NCBI GenBank assembly: GCA_003487805.1
Contig: DNNE01000049.1
Location: forward strand, 28,023-77,408
From: Blastocatellia bacterium
Lineage (GTDB): Bacteria; Acidobacteriota; Blastocatellia; Pyrinomonadales; Pyrinomonadaceae
Length of the DNA stretch: 49,386 nucleotides
Reading direction: 5' to 3'
A program made the translations under genes and the position numbers. Under the pieces are notes generated by a model. It ran no database searches. It saw only the letters and a list, made by a program, of their open reading frames with translations, and was not told where the DNA came from. Shown here one piece after another: positions 41,333 to 49,386 of the stretch; position 1 is the first letter of the stretch, and the number at the start of each line of letters is the position of its first letter.

Positions 41333-41548
41333 TCATCGCAGCACCGCCCGTATTCCAACGATAATCAAATAGATAATCGCCACCACGATCGCGATCTTGA
41401 TCAGCGCAATTGCTAATCCGACCAGTACGCCGATAATGCCGAGCGCCACGCCCGCGGCCGCCAACACCAAAGGCACGCCCACTGCCAGCACAAACAGCAC
41501 CAATAAAACGATTCCAACTACCCTGAGAATGTCGCCTGCTTCTTTCAT
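41333..41548 (-). CDS. Small two-helix membrane protein
   Basis: 71 residues from the ATG at 41548, with GGAGA nine bases upstream; a longer frame from 41647 would read into the family B repeat. Nearly the whole chain is hydrophobic, forming two long membrane helices (about 7-31 and 33-68) rich in Val/Ile/Leu. I recognise no family. It may be a small membrane regulator or a PspC/YtxH-like relative; no evidence decides. Confidence 0.6.
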   Translation of the reverse strand: MKEAGDILRVVGIVLLVLFVLAVGVPLVLAAAGVALGIIGVLVGLAIALIKIAIVVAIIYLIIVGIRAVLR

Positions 41549-41634
41549 TTTCCGTGTCTCCGAAACCTTCGCCCTTTCAACGTCGTCCGGCTCAATATAC
41601 GAAAGGCTCACGAAGATCGTTCCGTGAACCTTTC

Positions 41635-41683
41635 GTGGCCCGCACATCTTGCGCGTGTTTCACGGGCGGGACGCCCGTGCCAC
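41635..41683. repeat. Palindromic repeat, family B, copy 2
   Basis: It matches 15306-15354 almost base for base, including CATCTTGCGCGTG and CACGGGCGGGACGC. Ends are GTGGCCC and GTGCCAC. It lies between the small membrane gene and the terminator at 41693. Confidence 0.85.
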
Positions 41684-41692
41684 TCTAATCAG

Positions 41693-41723
41693 AAAAAAAA
41701 GCAGGCCGCCCGAAGACGGCCTG
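41693..41723 (-). terminator. Rho-independent terminator for the Thr-repeat protein gene
   Basis: On the minus strand, CAGGCCG and CGGCCTG pair around a TCTTCGGG loop, followed by CT8. It lies 32 bases downstream of the stop codon. Confidence 0.9.
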
Positions 41724-41754
41724 AAAGGAGCTTTGATGATTGTGATTGATGTGC

Positions 41755-42885
41755 TTACGGAGTGATTTGGATTACTCCCACTCGTTTTCCGGAGGGCGCA
41801 ATCACGTTTACCGTCGGGCCGACCAAAGGTTCAGTCGTCAGCAATAGTCCGAAATCCGCGAATTCGGTTTCGGATTCTATTTTCGCCTCGTTGCGGCCCG
41901 CGACATTTACAATCTGGCCCAGCTTCTGGAATTGATGATCCGCCGAGACGGCCCAGAGCACGAACGCTAGTCCTTTCGGAGCCTCACGCAAGTCATGAAA
42001 ATGCATCATGATTTCAGTCGAATTGCCGTGTTTCTTTGGCTCGATAAAGATGTTTGCGCGCGCGCCTTCCATTGCGCCGCTGAAGTCTATTTTCAGCTTG
42101 GTGCTTTCATCTTTCTTGAAGTTTGGGATGCCGAGCATCGGAACGGCATAGTCTGCGAGCACAGTTGCGGTCGTAGCCGGTAGAGCTACCGTTGCGGTGG
42201 TTGTCGGTACTTCAGCTACCGTTGTCGTCGTTGTCGGTAGAGCTACCGTTGCGGTGGTTGTCGGCACAGCTACCGTCGTGGTCGTCGTCGGTACAGCTTC
42301 AGTCGTGGTCGTTGTTGGTACAGCTACCGTTGTTGTCGTTGTCGGTACCGCGACTTCCGCAACTTGTTCACCAACTGCCGCTGGTGAGCCTATCGGGATT
42401 ACTGTCAGGCCGGCTGGTACCGCGCTGCGGAAAAAAATCTTGGTGTTTGGATCGTACGCCGTCAAACTTGCCTCAGGCGAAGCGACCAACATAAAGCGCG
42501 AAAGGGGCGTGGTGGTAGTAAACGTTCCCACACCTTTTGCAACTTCGACTGGGCCAAGCATTGTGACTGCGCCAGTCGAATCGACTGCGTAGAGATTTAG
42601 CGACGCGAGATCGGCGGGCAACTTATCAAGATTAAGTTTGATCGTGGTGCCACTATCATCGCGCAAGATAGTCGCGCGACCAGTCGCGCCGGTAATGTTG
42701 ACTGGATTCAGAGTAACGACAGTTTCTTTGCCGACGGGGTATTCAACGATTGTGTATGTGCCATCGGGGTTTTGGACGGTTTGAACTTTCGTAACGGTTG
42801 TTGTCTGGACCTGGCTGGCCGCCACAACAGCAAGGGAGAATAAAAGGAGCGCCGCTCCCATAAGCGTGACCACACTTTTTCTCAT
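41755..42885 (-). CDS. Exported protein with tandem Thr-rich repeats
   Basis: 376 residues from the ATG at 42885 (AGGAGG seven bases upstream). The signal peptide (1-24) ends at VVAASQ. The mature protein has a beta-rich N-terminal domain (about 25-155), a linker of seven nonapeptide-like repeats (AVPTTTTTV / AVPTTTTTE / ALPTTTTTV type, about 180-245) and a C-terminal beta domain (about 260-376; IDFSGAMEGARANIFIEPKKHGNS). The linker resembles O-glycosylated stalks but this is only a likeness. No family is recognised. A strong terminator follows. Confidence 0.8.
   Translation of the reverse strand: MRKSVVTLMGAALLLFSLAVVAASQVQTTTVTKVQTVQNPDGTYTIVEYPVGKETVVTLNPVNITGATGRATILRDDSGTTIKLNLDKLPADLASLNLYAVDSTGAVTMLGPVEVAKGVGTFTTTTPLSRFMLVASPEASLTAYDPNTKIFFRSAVPAGLTVIPIGSPAAVGEQVAEVAVPTTTTTVAVPTTTTTEAVPTTTTTVAVPTTTATVALPTTTTTVAEVPTTTATVALPATTATVLADYAVPMLGIPNFKKDESTKLKIDFSGAMEGARANIFIEPKKHGNSTEIMMHFHDLREAPKGLAFVLWAVSADHQFQKLGQIVNVAGRNEAKIESETEFADFGLLLTTEPLVGPTVNVIAPSGKRVGVIQITP
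42179..42355 (-). repeat. Tandem 27-base repeat encoding the Thr stalk
   Basis: About seven units of roughly 27 bases, read on the + strand as GTCGTTGTCGGTACAGCTACC with variants. The third codon positions differ among units more than the amino acids do. Length can vary by slippage between strains. Confidence 0.85.
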
Positions 42886-43217
42886 AAACATTCCTCCTTC
42901 TAAAACCATGGTTTTGTTGTGTCGGGATTTTGAGGCTTTGTCCGCGGAGGTTAGTGGCAAGGAGCGTGCCGACTGGAAATAGAGTTAACCATTGACATCG
43001 CGCATGGAAATCGACGCCCGCGGAGCAAAGAAGTACATCAGCTTGTATCGGTTCCGTGCGGAAGGAGTTCAGTGCTTCACGCGGTAATTAGATCGATCCA
43101 CGAATCCGCACGAAACGTTTTTTCGCGCCGCGTTCGTGTGATTTCGTGGATCGCTCTGGATGATAGGAAAGAGAACACAAAACCAATTCAGGCCACCAAC
43201 CGGTGATTTAACCATTT
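42886..43217. other. Intergenic region with the second family D repeat
   Basis: 332 bases without a convincing gene. It contains the palindromic repeat at 43096-43153. The 5' end should contain the promoter of the Thr-repeat gene. Confidence 0.5.
43096..43153. repeat. Palindromic repeat, family D, copy 2
   Basis: Outer arms ATCCACGAA and TTCGTGGAT, inner arms GCACGAA and TTCGTGT. It matches the copy at 3536-3592 at both ends and in CACGAAACGTTTT. Confidence 0.75.
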
Positions 43218-43772
43218 TCACAAACGTCGGCCCTCTGCTGAGGCTTCGATCAGTTTATCGAGTCGCTTCAGTCTTGTCTCTTCCTGCTTCGCGCTCACGA
43301 TAAACCAGTTCATCATCTTTCGATACGACGGCGGCTGCGCTTGAAAGAATTTCCAGGCGGCCTTGTTTCGTTTGAGCTTCCGCGCGTACCTCTCTTCGAG
43401 TTCGGGGCTGCGCTGTTCGTAAGCATAGATTCCGGATCGATTTTCTTTTCGCAGCCCGTAGGCTTTCAATCCGGCCGGCTGCATTCGTTTCTCTTTAATA
43501 AGTTTCTCGGCGTTGCGAATATTGACGGTGCTCCAGACGCTGCTGGTCTTGCGCGGCGTGAATCGGATTACGTAACTGTCTTCATCGATGCGCTTGCGAA
43601 TGCCGTCAATCCACCCGAAGCAGAGAGCTTCATCGACAGACTCGGGCCAGGTAATGCTCGGCTTGCCGGAACCCTTTTTGTAGAAGCCGACCCAAAGCTC
43701 TTTTGATTTGGCATGATTGGCCGCCAGCCATTTGCGGAAGGCGGAAGGGGTTTTGAAGAATTTGGGATTCAA
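43218..43772 (-). CDS. YdeI/OmdA-like (DUF1801-related) protein
   Basis: 184 residues from a TTG at 43772; an ATG at 43871 would add 33 residues encoded by the hairpin repeats and not seen in relatives. LNPKFFKTPSAFRKWL, LWVGFYKKGSGKPSITWPES, EALCFGWIDGIRK and SYVIRFTPRKTSSVWS are characteristic of the YdeI/OmpD-associated family. These are small stress-linked proteins of unclear activity. The C-terminus contains the OmdA helical tail. The start is uncertain. Confidence 0.8.
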   Translation of the reverse strand: MNPKFFKTPSAFRKWLAANHAKSKELWVGFYKKGSGKPSITWPESVDEALCFGWIDGIRKRIDEDSYVIRFTPRKTSSVWSTVNIRNAEKLIKEKRMQPAGLKAYGLRKENRSGIYAYEQRSPELEERYARKLKRNKAAWKFFQAQPPSYRKMMNWFIVSAKQEETRLKRLDKLIEASAEGRRL

Positions 43773-43777
43773 AGGGG

Positions 43778-43980
43778 TTTCGCTCCGGAGGAGCGAGATG
43801 TTTATAGCAAAGGTTACGGCTAAATAAATTCTCGCTCCTTTTAGGAGCGAAATGTTTGCATGAGGTTCCACATTGCGCTCCTAAAGGGAGCTTGAGGTTA
43901 AGAAACAGAAACTCCGGCTATAAACATTTCACCCCTAACGGGGTGAAGCAGGATTCACTCCGTTGGGAGCGACATGTTCG
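43778..43980. repeat. Covarying hairpin array, family C, left group
   Basis: Five short hairpins in 200 bases share flanks resembling GAAATGTTTATAG (or its complement CTATAAACATTTC) while the stems differ: CGCTCC/GGAGCG at 43781-43795, CTCC/GGAG variants at about 43833-43849, GCTCC/GGAGC at about 43877, TTCACCCC/GGGGTGAA at 43927-43946, and ACTCC/GGAG near 43957. They lie downstream of the dehydrogenase gene; related hairpins lie upstream of it at 46266-46418. Confidence 0.85.
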
Positions 43981-43990
43981 TGAATCCAAA

Positions 43991-46261
43991 TCAGTATGTA
44001 TGTAACCCCACAATCGCCTTCAACACATCACTACTCTGCGGCAGGATGGCGTCTTCAAGTTGCGGCGCGTAACCCACAAAAGTGTCGAGCGCGCCGACGC
44101 GTTGCACGGGAGCATCGAGGTGTTCGAAGAGTTCGCTGGAAATGCGGGCCGCGATCTCTGCGCCATAACCCCAGGAGACTGAATCTTCGTGCGCCACGAT
44201 CACGCGAGAGGTTTTCCTGACTGACTCAGCGATTGCATTCCAGTCGTAAGGATTCAGCGTGCGCAGATCGATGATCTCGACGCTGATGCCCTGCTTCTCA
44301 GCTTCTTTGGCGGCCACTACCGAGCGTTGGACCAACGCGCCATAGGTAATGATTGAGATATCAGTTCCTTCGCGAACGGTCTTTGCCTTGCCGAACGGAA
44401 TCATGAAGTCGTCGCCGGGATATGGCGACTTGTTGTAAGCCTGCCGGTAGAGATGTTTGTGCTCGAGAAACAGAACCGGATCGTCGCAGCGAATTGACGT
44501 GCGCAGCAATCCATTCGCGTCCAGCGCGTTCGATGGATAGACAACCCGAAGTCCGGGAATCTGCGTGAATAACGAGACGCCGGATTGCGAGTGATAGATC
44601 GCACCGCCTTTTAGATAGCCGCCAACGGGCACACGCATCACCACGGGTGCTGAGAACTCATTGCCCGATCGCCAGCGCATCAAGGCCAGTTCATTTCGGA
44701 TTTGATGAAAGGCCGGCCAAATGTAATCGAAAAACTGAATCTCGACGACAGGTTTCAACCCGCGAGTGGCGAGACCAATTGCGCGGCCGACGATGTTCGC
44801 TTCCGCGAGCGGCGAGTTGTAAACGCGCGCGCTGCCAAACTCGCGCTGCAAATTCGCCGTGACTTTAAAGACGCCGCCCTTGCCTTTTACTTCGGGCAGT
44901 GATTGTTCGCGTGAGCAATCCGCTACATCCTCGCCAAAGACGACGATACGCGGATCGCGCTTCAGTTCCGTGTGCAGGCAGCGATTGATGAGATCGACCA
45001 TCGTGCCCGCTTTGTCGCCCAGCGTGGGGTTGTCTTCGGTATCGAACTCTTTTGAAGTTGGATCGACTGTCGGCGAATAGATAAAGTCGAGGGCGGTTTC
45101 TGCCGCAGGCTGTGGACTGGCGAGCGCCGCATCGGCAGCTTCATTTATCTCGCGGTCGATTTCATCTTTCAGTGCTTGCAGCTCATCCTGGCTCGCAACG
45201 CCTTCCTGGACCAGCAACGCGCCGAATCGCTTGATGGGGTCGTGTTCGGAATCGGCGACACGTTCCGCCTCGCAGCGATAGCCCTTTTCGTCATCCGAAA
45301 GCGAATGCGAATAGGGTCTAATCACTTTCGCATGAACGAACGAAGGTCCCCGATTTTTGCGACAGTTATCGACCGCGCGACGCATCACCGCCAGTGACTC
45401 GATCGGATCGGTGCCGTCACATCGTTGACGATAAAGATTGGGGAAACCGGAAATGAGCTTCGACACGTCGCCGCCGGCAGTTTGCACTTCGACAGGAACG
45501 CTGATCGCGTAGCCGTTGTCTTCGAGCAGGAACACAACCGGCAGCCGCAGATTGCACGCGGTGTTCAATGCTTCCCAAAACTCGCCTTCGCTGGTGGTCC
45601 CGTCGCCGAGCGAAACGTAAACAACCTCGTCCTGATGAAAATTCTTAATACGTTTTTTGAGTTCTTTGATGAGCTTGAGACGATAAGTCGCCTCCGCACA
45701 GCCGACCGCCTGCAAAAGCTGCGTGCCGGTTGGCGATGATTGCGAAACGATATTGAGTTTTTTGTGTCCCCAGTGCGAGGGCATCTGGCGGCCGTGCGAG
45801 CTCGGATCGGCTTCCGCGCCGACACCCTCCAGCAGCATCTCGAGCGGCGTCATGCCGAGCTGCAGGCACAGCGCGCGATCGCGATAGTACGGATAGAACC
45901 AATCGTAACCGGGCTTCAGACACATTCCGGCCGCGACCAGGATTGCTTCATGACCAGCGCCGCTAATCTGAAAGAAGATGCGGTTCTGGTTCTTCATTTG
46001 AATTTCTTTGTCGTCAAGCCGCCGCGACAGATACATAGTCCGAAACATCTTCAGCATCTCTTCGCGGCTGAGCTTTGGCAGTTCACGCGGGCGTTGTTTT
46101 GCCGGTCTTGCCGGTTTTCGTGCGGGAGGAGAAGCTGGTCTGATGACGGTAATTGGTGAGGGCTTGGGCTCAGCCCTGGCAATGGACTTTGCGGTGAAGG
46201 TTTTTTCCGGGAGTTCACCCTCGGATTTTTTTACAAGTCTGAGAACCTTGGTATCGCTCAT
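43991..46261 (-). CDS. Fused alpha/beta E1 subunit, thiamine-diphosphate 2-oxoacid dehydrogenase
   Basis: 756 residues. An extended basic/Pro-rich N-terminus (1-65) precedes the alpha-type domain (about 66-390) with the ThDP motif GDGTTSEGEFWEALNTA...EDNGYAIS, and then the beta-type domain (about 415-750; FGEDVADC, SPLAEANIVGRAIGLA, GGYLKGGAIYHSQSG). Fused E1 proteins of this layout are usually annotated as branched-chain 2-oxoacid dehydrogenase-like. No E2 or E3 gene is adjacent. The acyl-CoA dehydrogenase nearby would act on the product of branched-chain oxidation. Hairpin repeats flank both ends. Confidence 0.93.
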   Translation of the reverse strand: MSDTKVLRLVKKSEGELPEKTFTAKSIARAEPKPSPITVIRPASPPARKPARPAKQRPRELPKLSREEMLKMFRTMYLSRRLDDKEIQMKNQNRIFFQISGAGHEAILVAAGMCLKPGYDWFYPYYRDRALCLQLGMTPLEMLLEGVGAEADPSSHGRQMPSHWGHKKLNIVSQSSPTGTQLLQAVGCAEATYRLKLIKELKKRIKNFHQDEVVYVSLGDGTTSEGEFWEALNTACNLRLPVVFLLEDNGYAISVPVEVQTAGGDVSKLISGFPNLYRQRCDGTDPIESLAVMRRAVDNCRKNRGPSFVHAKVIRPYSHSLSDDEKGYRCEAERVADSEHDPIKRFGALLVQEGVASQDELQALKDEIDREINEAADAALASPQPAAETALDFIYSPTVDPTSKEFDTEDNPTLGDKAGTMVDLINRCLHTELKRDPRIVVFGEDVADCSREQSLPEVKGKGGVFKVTANLQREFGSARVYNSPLAEANIVGRAIGLATRGLKPVVEIQFFDYIWPAFHQIRNELALMRWRSGNEFSAPVVMRVPVGGYLKGGAIYHSQSGVSLFTQIPGLRVVYPSNALDANGLLRTSIRCDDPVLFLEHKHLYRQAYNKSPYPGDDFMIPFGKAKTVREGTDISIITYGALVQRSVVAAKEAEKQGISVEIIDLRTLNPYDWNAIAESVRKTSRVIVAHEDSVSWGYGAEIAARISSELFEHLDAPVQRVGALDTFVGYAPQLEDAILPQSSDVLKAIVGLHTY

Positions 46262-46265
46262 GATA

Positions 46266-46418
46266 TTCCTCGCTGCATCGCAGCGACATGTTTATAGATA
46301 ACAAGCAAAGATGACAATCAAGCTCCGTCAGGAGCGAAATGTTATTTCGCCCATAAATGGGCTGGGAAACAGAACGGGCTTATGAACCTATAAACATTTC
46401 GTGCCTACGGCACTTTAA
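46266..46418. repeat. Covarying hairpin array, family C, right group
   Basis: Four hairpins share the ACATGTTTATAG / CTATAAACATTTC flank: CGCTGC/GCAGCG at 46271-46285, GCTCC/GGAGC at 46322-46335, GCCCA/TGGGC at 46349-46362 and GTGCC/GGCAC at 46401-46413. Stem sequences differ but pairing is kept. They lie upstream of the dehydrogenase gene. Confidence 0.85.
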
Positions 46419-46729
46419 GAATCGGATCCCAAAATTTGTCGATATTCTTCAGCCATGCCGGGATGGCCATGCGCCGTCGCGACTTCCATCCCGCGCTGAT
46501 AAGTTTCGCGCGCCTTCTCGCCCTGCTGCGCCCGTTCGTACGCGCGTGCCAGCATGCCGTAAGCGTTTCCTTCATCGTCGGCCGCAGCGAGATACCGCTC
46601 GAGCGTGTCGATCATTTTCGCGTCGTCGCCGGCCTTTTCATATTCTTTCGCCAGGCCGAACATGATCATCGTATTCGCGGGATCGCCGGCGAGCATTTGT
46701 TCAAAGATTTCTATACGGGATTGACTCAT
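46415..46729 (-). CDS. Small TPR protein
   Basis: 104 residues from the ATG at 46729, giving MSQSRIEIFEQMLAGDPANTM, the common opening of short tetratricopeptide proteins; an upstream ATG at 46777 is within repeat sequence. Two TPR motifs are visible (MIMFGLAKEYEKAGDDAKMIDTLERYLAA and AYGMLARAYERAQQGEKARETYQRGME). Probably a scaffold or adaptor; partners unknown. It lies between the acyl-CoA dehydrogenase and the dehydrogenase gene on the same strand. Confidence 0.82.
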   Translation of the reverse strand: MSQSRIEIFEQMLAGDPANTMIMFGLAKEYEKAGDDAKMIDTLERYLAAADDEGNAYGMLARAYERAQQGEKARETYQRGMEVATAHGHPGMAEEYRQILGSDS

Positions 46730-46800
46730 TGGTTCATTTGCTCGTTGATTCATTAACCCGGGAATCCAATGGATCAATGAACCAATGGATCAATGAATCA
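46727..46800. repeat. AT-rich inverted repeat of ATTGGTTCATTGAT type
   Basis: ATTGGTTCATTTG (left) is mirrored by CAATGAACCAATGGATCAATG (right) around CCCGGG. It overlaps the start of the TPR gene and separates it from the acyl-CoA dehydrogenase gene. Confidence 0.65.
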
Positions 46801-46813
46801 ATTCTTCGATTAA

Positions 46814-47995
46814 TCAATTCTTAATGATCAATTTCGCAATGGTCTGCAACTGCATATTCGAAGTGCCTTCATAGATCGCGCCGATCTTTGAATCACGCCA
46901 AAACTTCTCGACCGGATAATCCTTGACGTAGCCATAACCGCCATACATCTCGATTGCTTTCGAAGTGATTCGTTCCGCGGCGCGCGATGAATAGAGCTTG
47001 GCCATGGCGGCTTCTTTCACGAAATTTTGTTTCGCATCTTTCATCCGCGCGGCGTTGTAAACCATCAGTCGCGCAGCTTCCAAATCCGTCGCCATTTCGG
47101 CAAGTTGAAACTGCAGACCCTGGAACTCGTTGATGCTCTTGCCGAATTGCTTTCGCTCGGTCGTGTAAGCGATGGCGCTCTCCAAAGCGCCGCGTGCGAT
47201 GCCGATCATCTGGGCGCCAATGCCGATGCGGCCCTCGTTCAGGGTTTCGATCGAAGTCTTGTAGCCTTTGCCGACTTCACCCAGGACGTTTTCCTTCGGC
47301 ACCTTGCAGTCTTCCAGAATTAATTCAGTCGTTGACGACGCGCGAATGCCGAGCTTGTTTTCTTTCTTGCCGACTGTGAATCCTTCGAAGTTCTTTTCGA
47401 CAATGAATGCCGTGATGCCGCGATAGCCCGCTTCAGGATTTGCGTTCGCGAACAGCACAAAGATTTCCGCTTCCTTGCCGTTGGTGATCCAAAGCTTGCG
47501 GCCATTCAAGACGAAGTGATCGCCACGGTCGACGGCGCGCGTCTGCAGCGCGAAAGCATCAGAGCCGGATCCCGCTTCACTCAAGGCGTAGGCGCCGACT
47601 TTCTCGGTCGCCAACTGTGTCAGGTATTTCTTTTTCTGATCCGGGTTGCCCCAGCGAATCAGCGCGTTATTGACCAGCGTGTTCTGCACGTCGACGAACA
47701 CTCCCAACGACGCATCGACGCGCGAAAGTTCTTCGACCGCCAGGATGGCCTGAAAAAATGTTCCGCCCGCGCCGTTATATTCTTCGGGGGTTTCGATGCC
47801 CATCAGGCCCAGCTCGAAACACTGCTTCGTCAGCGCCGGATCGAGACGGCCCTGCTCATCCATCTCTTCGACCCGCTTGCGAATTTCACCTTCCGCGAAC
47901 TCGCGGACGCTGTCGCGAAACATCTGTTCGTCTTCCGAAAGCGTCGTCAACGGACGCGCTGCTGATTCTTCAATTGCTACTTGAGGTTGACTCAT
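46814..47995 (-). CDS. Acyl-CoA dehydrogenase, short/branched-chain type
   Basis: 393 residues of the FAD-dependent family. Typical blocks are GAYALSEAGSGSDAFALQT, KLWITNGKEAEIFVLFA, NEGRIGIGAQMIGIARGALE, MYGGYGYVKDYPVEKFWRD and IGAIYEGTSNMQLQTIAK; the last carries the catalytic Glu (YEGTSN). It introduces a 2,3 double bond in acyl-CoA esters and passes electrons to ETF. Similarity to short/branched-chain members and the nearby E1 fusion suggest branched-chain amino-acid catabolism. Confidence 0.94.
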   Translation of the reverse strand: MSQPQVAIEESAARPLTTLSEDEQMFRDSVREFAEGEIRKRVEEMDEQGRLDPALTKQCFELGLMGIETPEEYNGAGGTFFQAILAVEELSRVDASLGVFVDVQNTLVNNALIRWGNPDQKKKYLTQLATEKVGAYALSEAGSGSDAFALQTRAVDRGDHFVLNGRKLWITNGKEAEIFVLFANANPEAGYRGITAFIVEKNFEGFTVGKKENKLGIRASSTTELILEDCKVPKENVLGEVGKGYKTSIETLNEGRIGIGAQMIGIARGALESAIAYTTERKQFGKSINEFQGLQFQLAEMATDLEAARLMVYNAARMKDAKQNFVKEAAMAKLYSSRAAERITSKAIEMYGGYGYVKDYPVEKFWRDSKIGAIYEGTSNMQLQTIAKLIIKN

Positions 47996-48104
47996 ACTTT
48001 GCCGAACCGCGGAAAGAATTATTTGATCGATTTTGAATCGACATCATAATAAACGGGAAGAGCAAAAGGCAAAAACGGATGTTTAGATTTCAACCTGGTT
48101 TGGA

Positions 48105-48180
48105 GACTGGAGCGCAACCCCGACGCATCGGGGTTGCTGCTCTGGGTTACCATGCAAGCGAGGACCCTTGCGCTCCAGTC
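48105..48180. repeat. Two-hairpin dispersed repeat, family A, copy 4
   Basis: Ends are GACTGGAGC and GCTCCAGTC. The first hairpin here is GCAACCCCGA / TCGGGGTTGC, different in sequence from copies 1 and 2 but still perfectly paired. The second, GCAAGCG/CCCTTGC, has one mismatch. Confidence 0.85.
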
Positions 48181-48293
48181 GCTACATTCGCCTGTCGGAT
48201 TTAGCCGACTGTATAACTGATTGGAATGCGCAATCGAAATCGCCGATTTGGCGGGCACGACCATTGCTCTTGAGTTAACGCACACAAGACATC

Positions 48294-49370
48294 ATGACAA
48301 CGACTGGCGCGACAAACAGAAAACGATTTACGCCGTTTGGAATTATTTTCACGCTTGGCGGGGTCGTGCTTTTTGCTTACTTCGTCAGGCAGGCTGGTGT
48401 TAGCCAAATCGCTGAGGGAATCAGACGCCTGGGCGCCGGCTTTGTTCTCATCCTGTTGATTTCCGCAGTTCGGCACGTCGTGAGATCCATCGCCTGGATG
48501 ATGTGTGTTGAAGCGCCGCACCGTTTGCGATTCCGGGATGCGTTGCGCGCCCGGCTCATGGGCGACGCCATTGGAAACATTCTGCCGCTCGGCAACTTCA
48601 TAGTTTCTGAGCCTGCCAAGCCCGCGCTTATTCGCGATCGCATTCCTTTGATGGCCGGATTTTCAGCGATGGTCATCGAAAACATTTTTTACAGTTTGTC
48701 AGTGGTCACATTTGTTCTCTCGGGAATGCTGGCGCTGCTGCTCAGCTTTACCTTGCCGAAGGGTTTGCGCCTGGCGAGTCTAATCACCGTCGCCGTCATC
48801 GCGGTAATGATTGCGCTCGGCGTGGTGCTGGTTCGAAAGCAAGTGAAATTCATCAGTGGCGCGACAAGCTGGCTTCATCGCCGCGGGCTAAATCAGAAAT
48901 GGATTGAGAAAAGCCGCGTAGTTGAGGATCGCGTCTATGGTTTCTACCGAAGGAACGGTTCGCGATTTCTGCCAATCCTTTTGTTGGAAGCGTGCTTCCA
49001 TCTCGCGGGTGTGATTGAGATTTACGTAACGCTCTATTTCATAAGTCCGCTGCAGCCTCCGACACTTTTCACGGCATTCATTCTCGAGTCAGTCAATCGA
49101 GTAATCACCATGGCATTCAAATTTGTTCCCTTGCGCATGGGTGTTGACGAAGCCGGCACTGGTCGAGTGTCAAGAATCCTGCAGTTCACCGAGGCGGCGG
49201 GCGTGACACTCGCGATCATCCGCAAAGCGCGCGACGTTTTCTGGGCCTGCGTGGGCGTGCTTTTGCTACTGCATCGCGGGTTGAGTTTGCGCGCGGTGGC
49301 GCGCGATGCTGAAAAGGCGCTTACCGAAGACGCGACCTCCGCCAACGTTAGAAATGAACAATCTGTTTAG
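48294..49370 (+). CDS. Flippase-like membrane protein (LPG synthase TM-domain family)
   Basis: 358 residues with about eight membrane helices (among them about 15-30, 47-67, 120-150, 157-183, 225-250 and 317-327). LMGDAIGNILPLGNFIVSEPAKPALIRDR is typical of the transmembrane domain found in MprF/AglD-like proteins (lysylphosphatidylglycerol synthase TM region). Such proteins are thought to move or modify lipids in the membrane. There is no C-terminal transferase domain. It is the last gene; the window ends 16 bases later. Confidence 0.85.
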   Translation: MTTTGATNRKRFTPFGIIFTLGGVVLFAYFVRQAGVSQIAEGIRRLGAGFVLILLISAVRHVVRSIAWMMCVEAPHRLRFRDALRARLMGDAIGNILPLGNFIVSEPAKPALIRDRIPLMAGFSAMVIENIFYSLSVVTFVLSGMLALLLSFTLPKGLRLASLITVAVIAVMIALGVVLVRKQVKFISGATSWLHRRGLNQKWIEKSRVVEDRVYGFYRRNGSRFLPILLLEACFHLAGVIEIYVTLYFISPLQPPTLFTAFILESVNRVITMAFKFVPLRMGVDEAGTGRVSRILQFTEAAGVTLAIIRKARDVFWACVGVLLLLHRGLSLRAVARDAEKALTEDATSANVRNEQSV

Positions 49371-49386
49371 AGGCGGGCTACGGCCC

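Noticed and set aside
43773..43871. An N-terminal extension of the YdeI-like protein starting at 43871
   Set aside because: The extra 33 codons fall in the hairpin repeats and family similarity starts at LNPKFF, so the TTG start is preferred.

Overview
The window looks like chromosomal DNA from a member of Acidobacteriota, probably a soil Blastocatellia/Pyrinomonadales-type organism. This is inferred from gene content: a VWFA-related protein of the acidobacterial type (plus a broken copy), two GWxTD-domain exported proteins, many small NTF2-like lipoproteins, and an unusual load of short palindromic dispersed repeats. No tRNA, rRNA, CRISPR array, prophage or full insertion sequence was seen.

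Layout. 1-6.4 kb: urate hydroxylase membrane domain, EVE protein, Bcp peroxiredoxin, a zinc-finger protein, about 1 kb without a convincing gene, DUF3052 protein, MFS transporter and a methyltransferase. 6.4-14.1 kb: a 1000-residue S8 protease with an octapeptide-repeat N-terminus and an SLH-like C-terminus, then a giant STAND/TPR/BTAD regulator and a short stand-alone STAND ATPase. 14.2-15.3 kb: a secreted peroxiredoxin whose catalytic residue is encoded by an in-frame UGA followed by a bacterial SECIS-like hairpin (a selenoprotein), and a small lipoprotein. 15.4-20.7 kb: VWFA protein, cystatin-like protein, a VWFA gene fragment, a REP-associated transposase (RAYT) with a perfect inverted REP pair, and a DsbA-type oxidoreductase. 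21-25.6 kb: ATP-dependent DNA ligase, cobalamin-binding protein, TatA/B and TatC. 25.9-30.5 kb: two GWxTD paralogs, then a Cys-rich exported peptide behind a near-consensus sigma-70 promoter, with an exported partner. 30.7-37.5 kb: rlmN, Uma2, DsbD-N, RDD, pgeF, acpS, MBL hydrolase, a DUF433/DUF5615 toxin-antitoxin pair and amrS. 37.5-43.8 kb: NTF2-like lipoproteins (one frameshifted), a BamE-like protein, ychF, small membrane protein, a Thr-repeat exported protein and a YdeI-like protein. 44-49.4 kb: fused E1 alpha/beta 2-oxoacid dehydrogenase, TPR protein, acyl-CoA dehydrogenase and a flippase-like membrane protein.

Themes. Envelope and redox functions dominate: Sec-peroxiredoxin, Bcp, DsbA-like, DsbD-N, Tat export, and many lipoproteins and signal-peptide proteins. 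The E1 fusion and the acyl-CoA dehydrogenase fit branched-chain amino-acid catabolism. The strongest non-routine signal is the UGA/SECIS peroxiredoxin. Next are the octad repeat of the protease, the RAYT/REPIN locus and the covarying hairpin repeats that flank the dehydrogenase gene. All functional calls come from reading the protein sequences; no database search was run.
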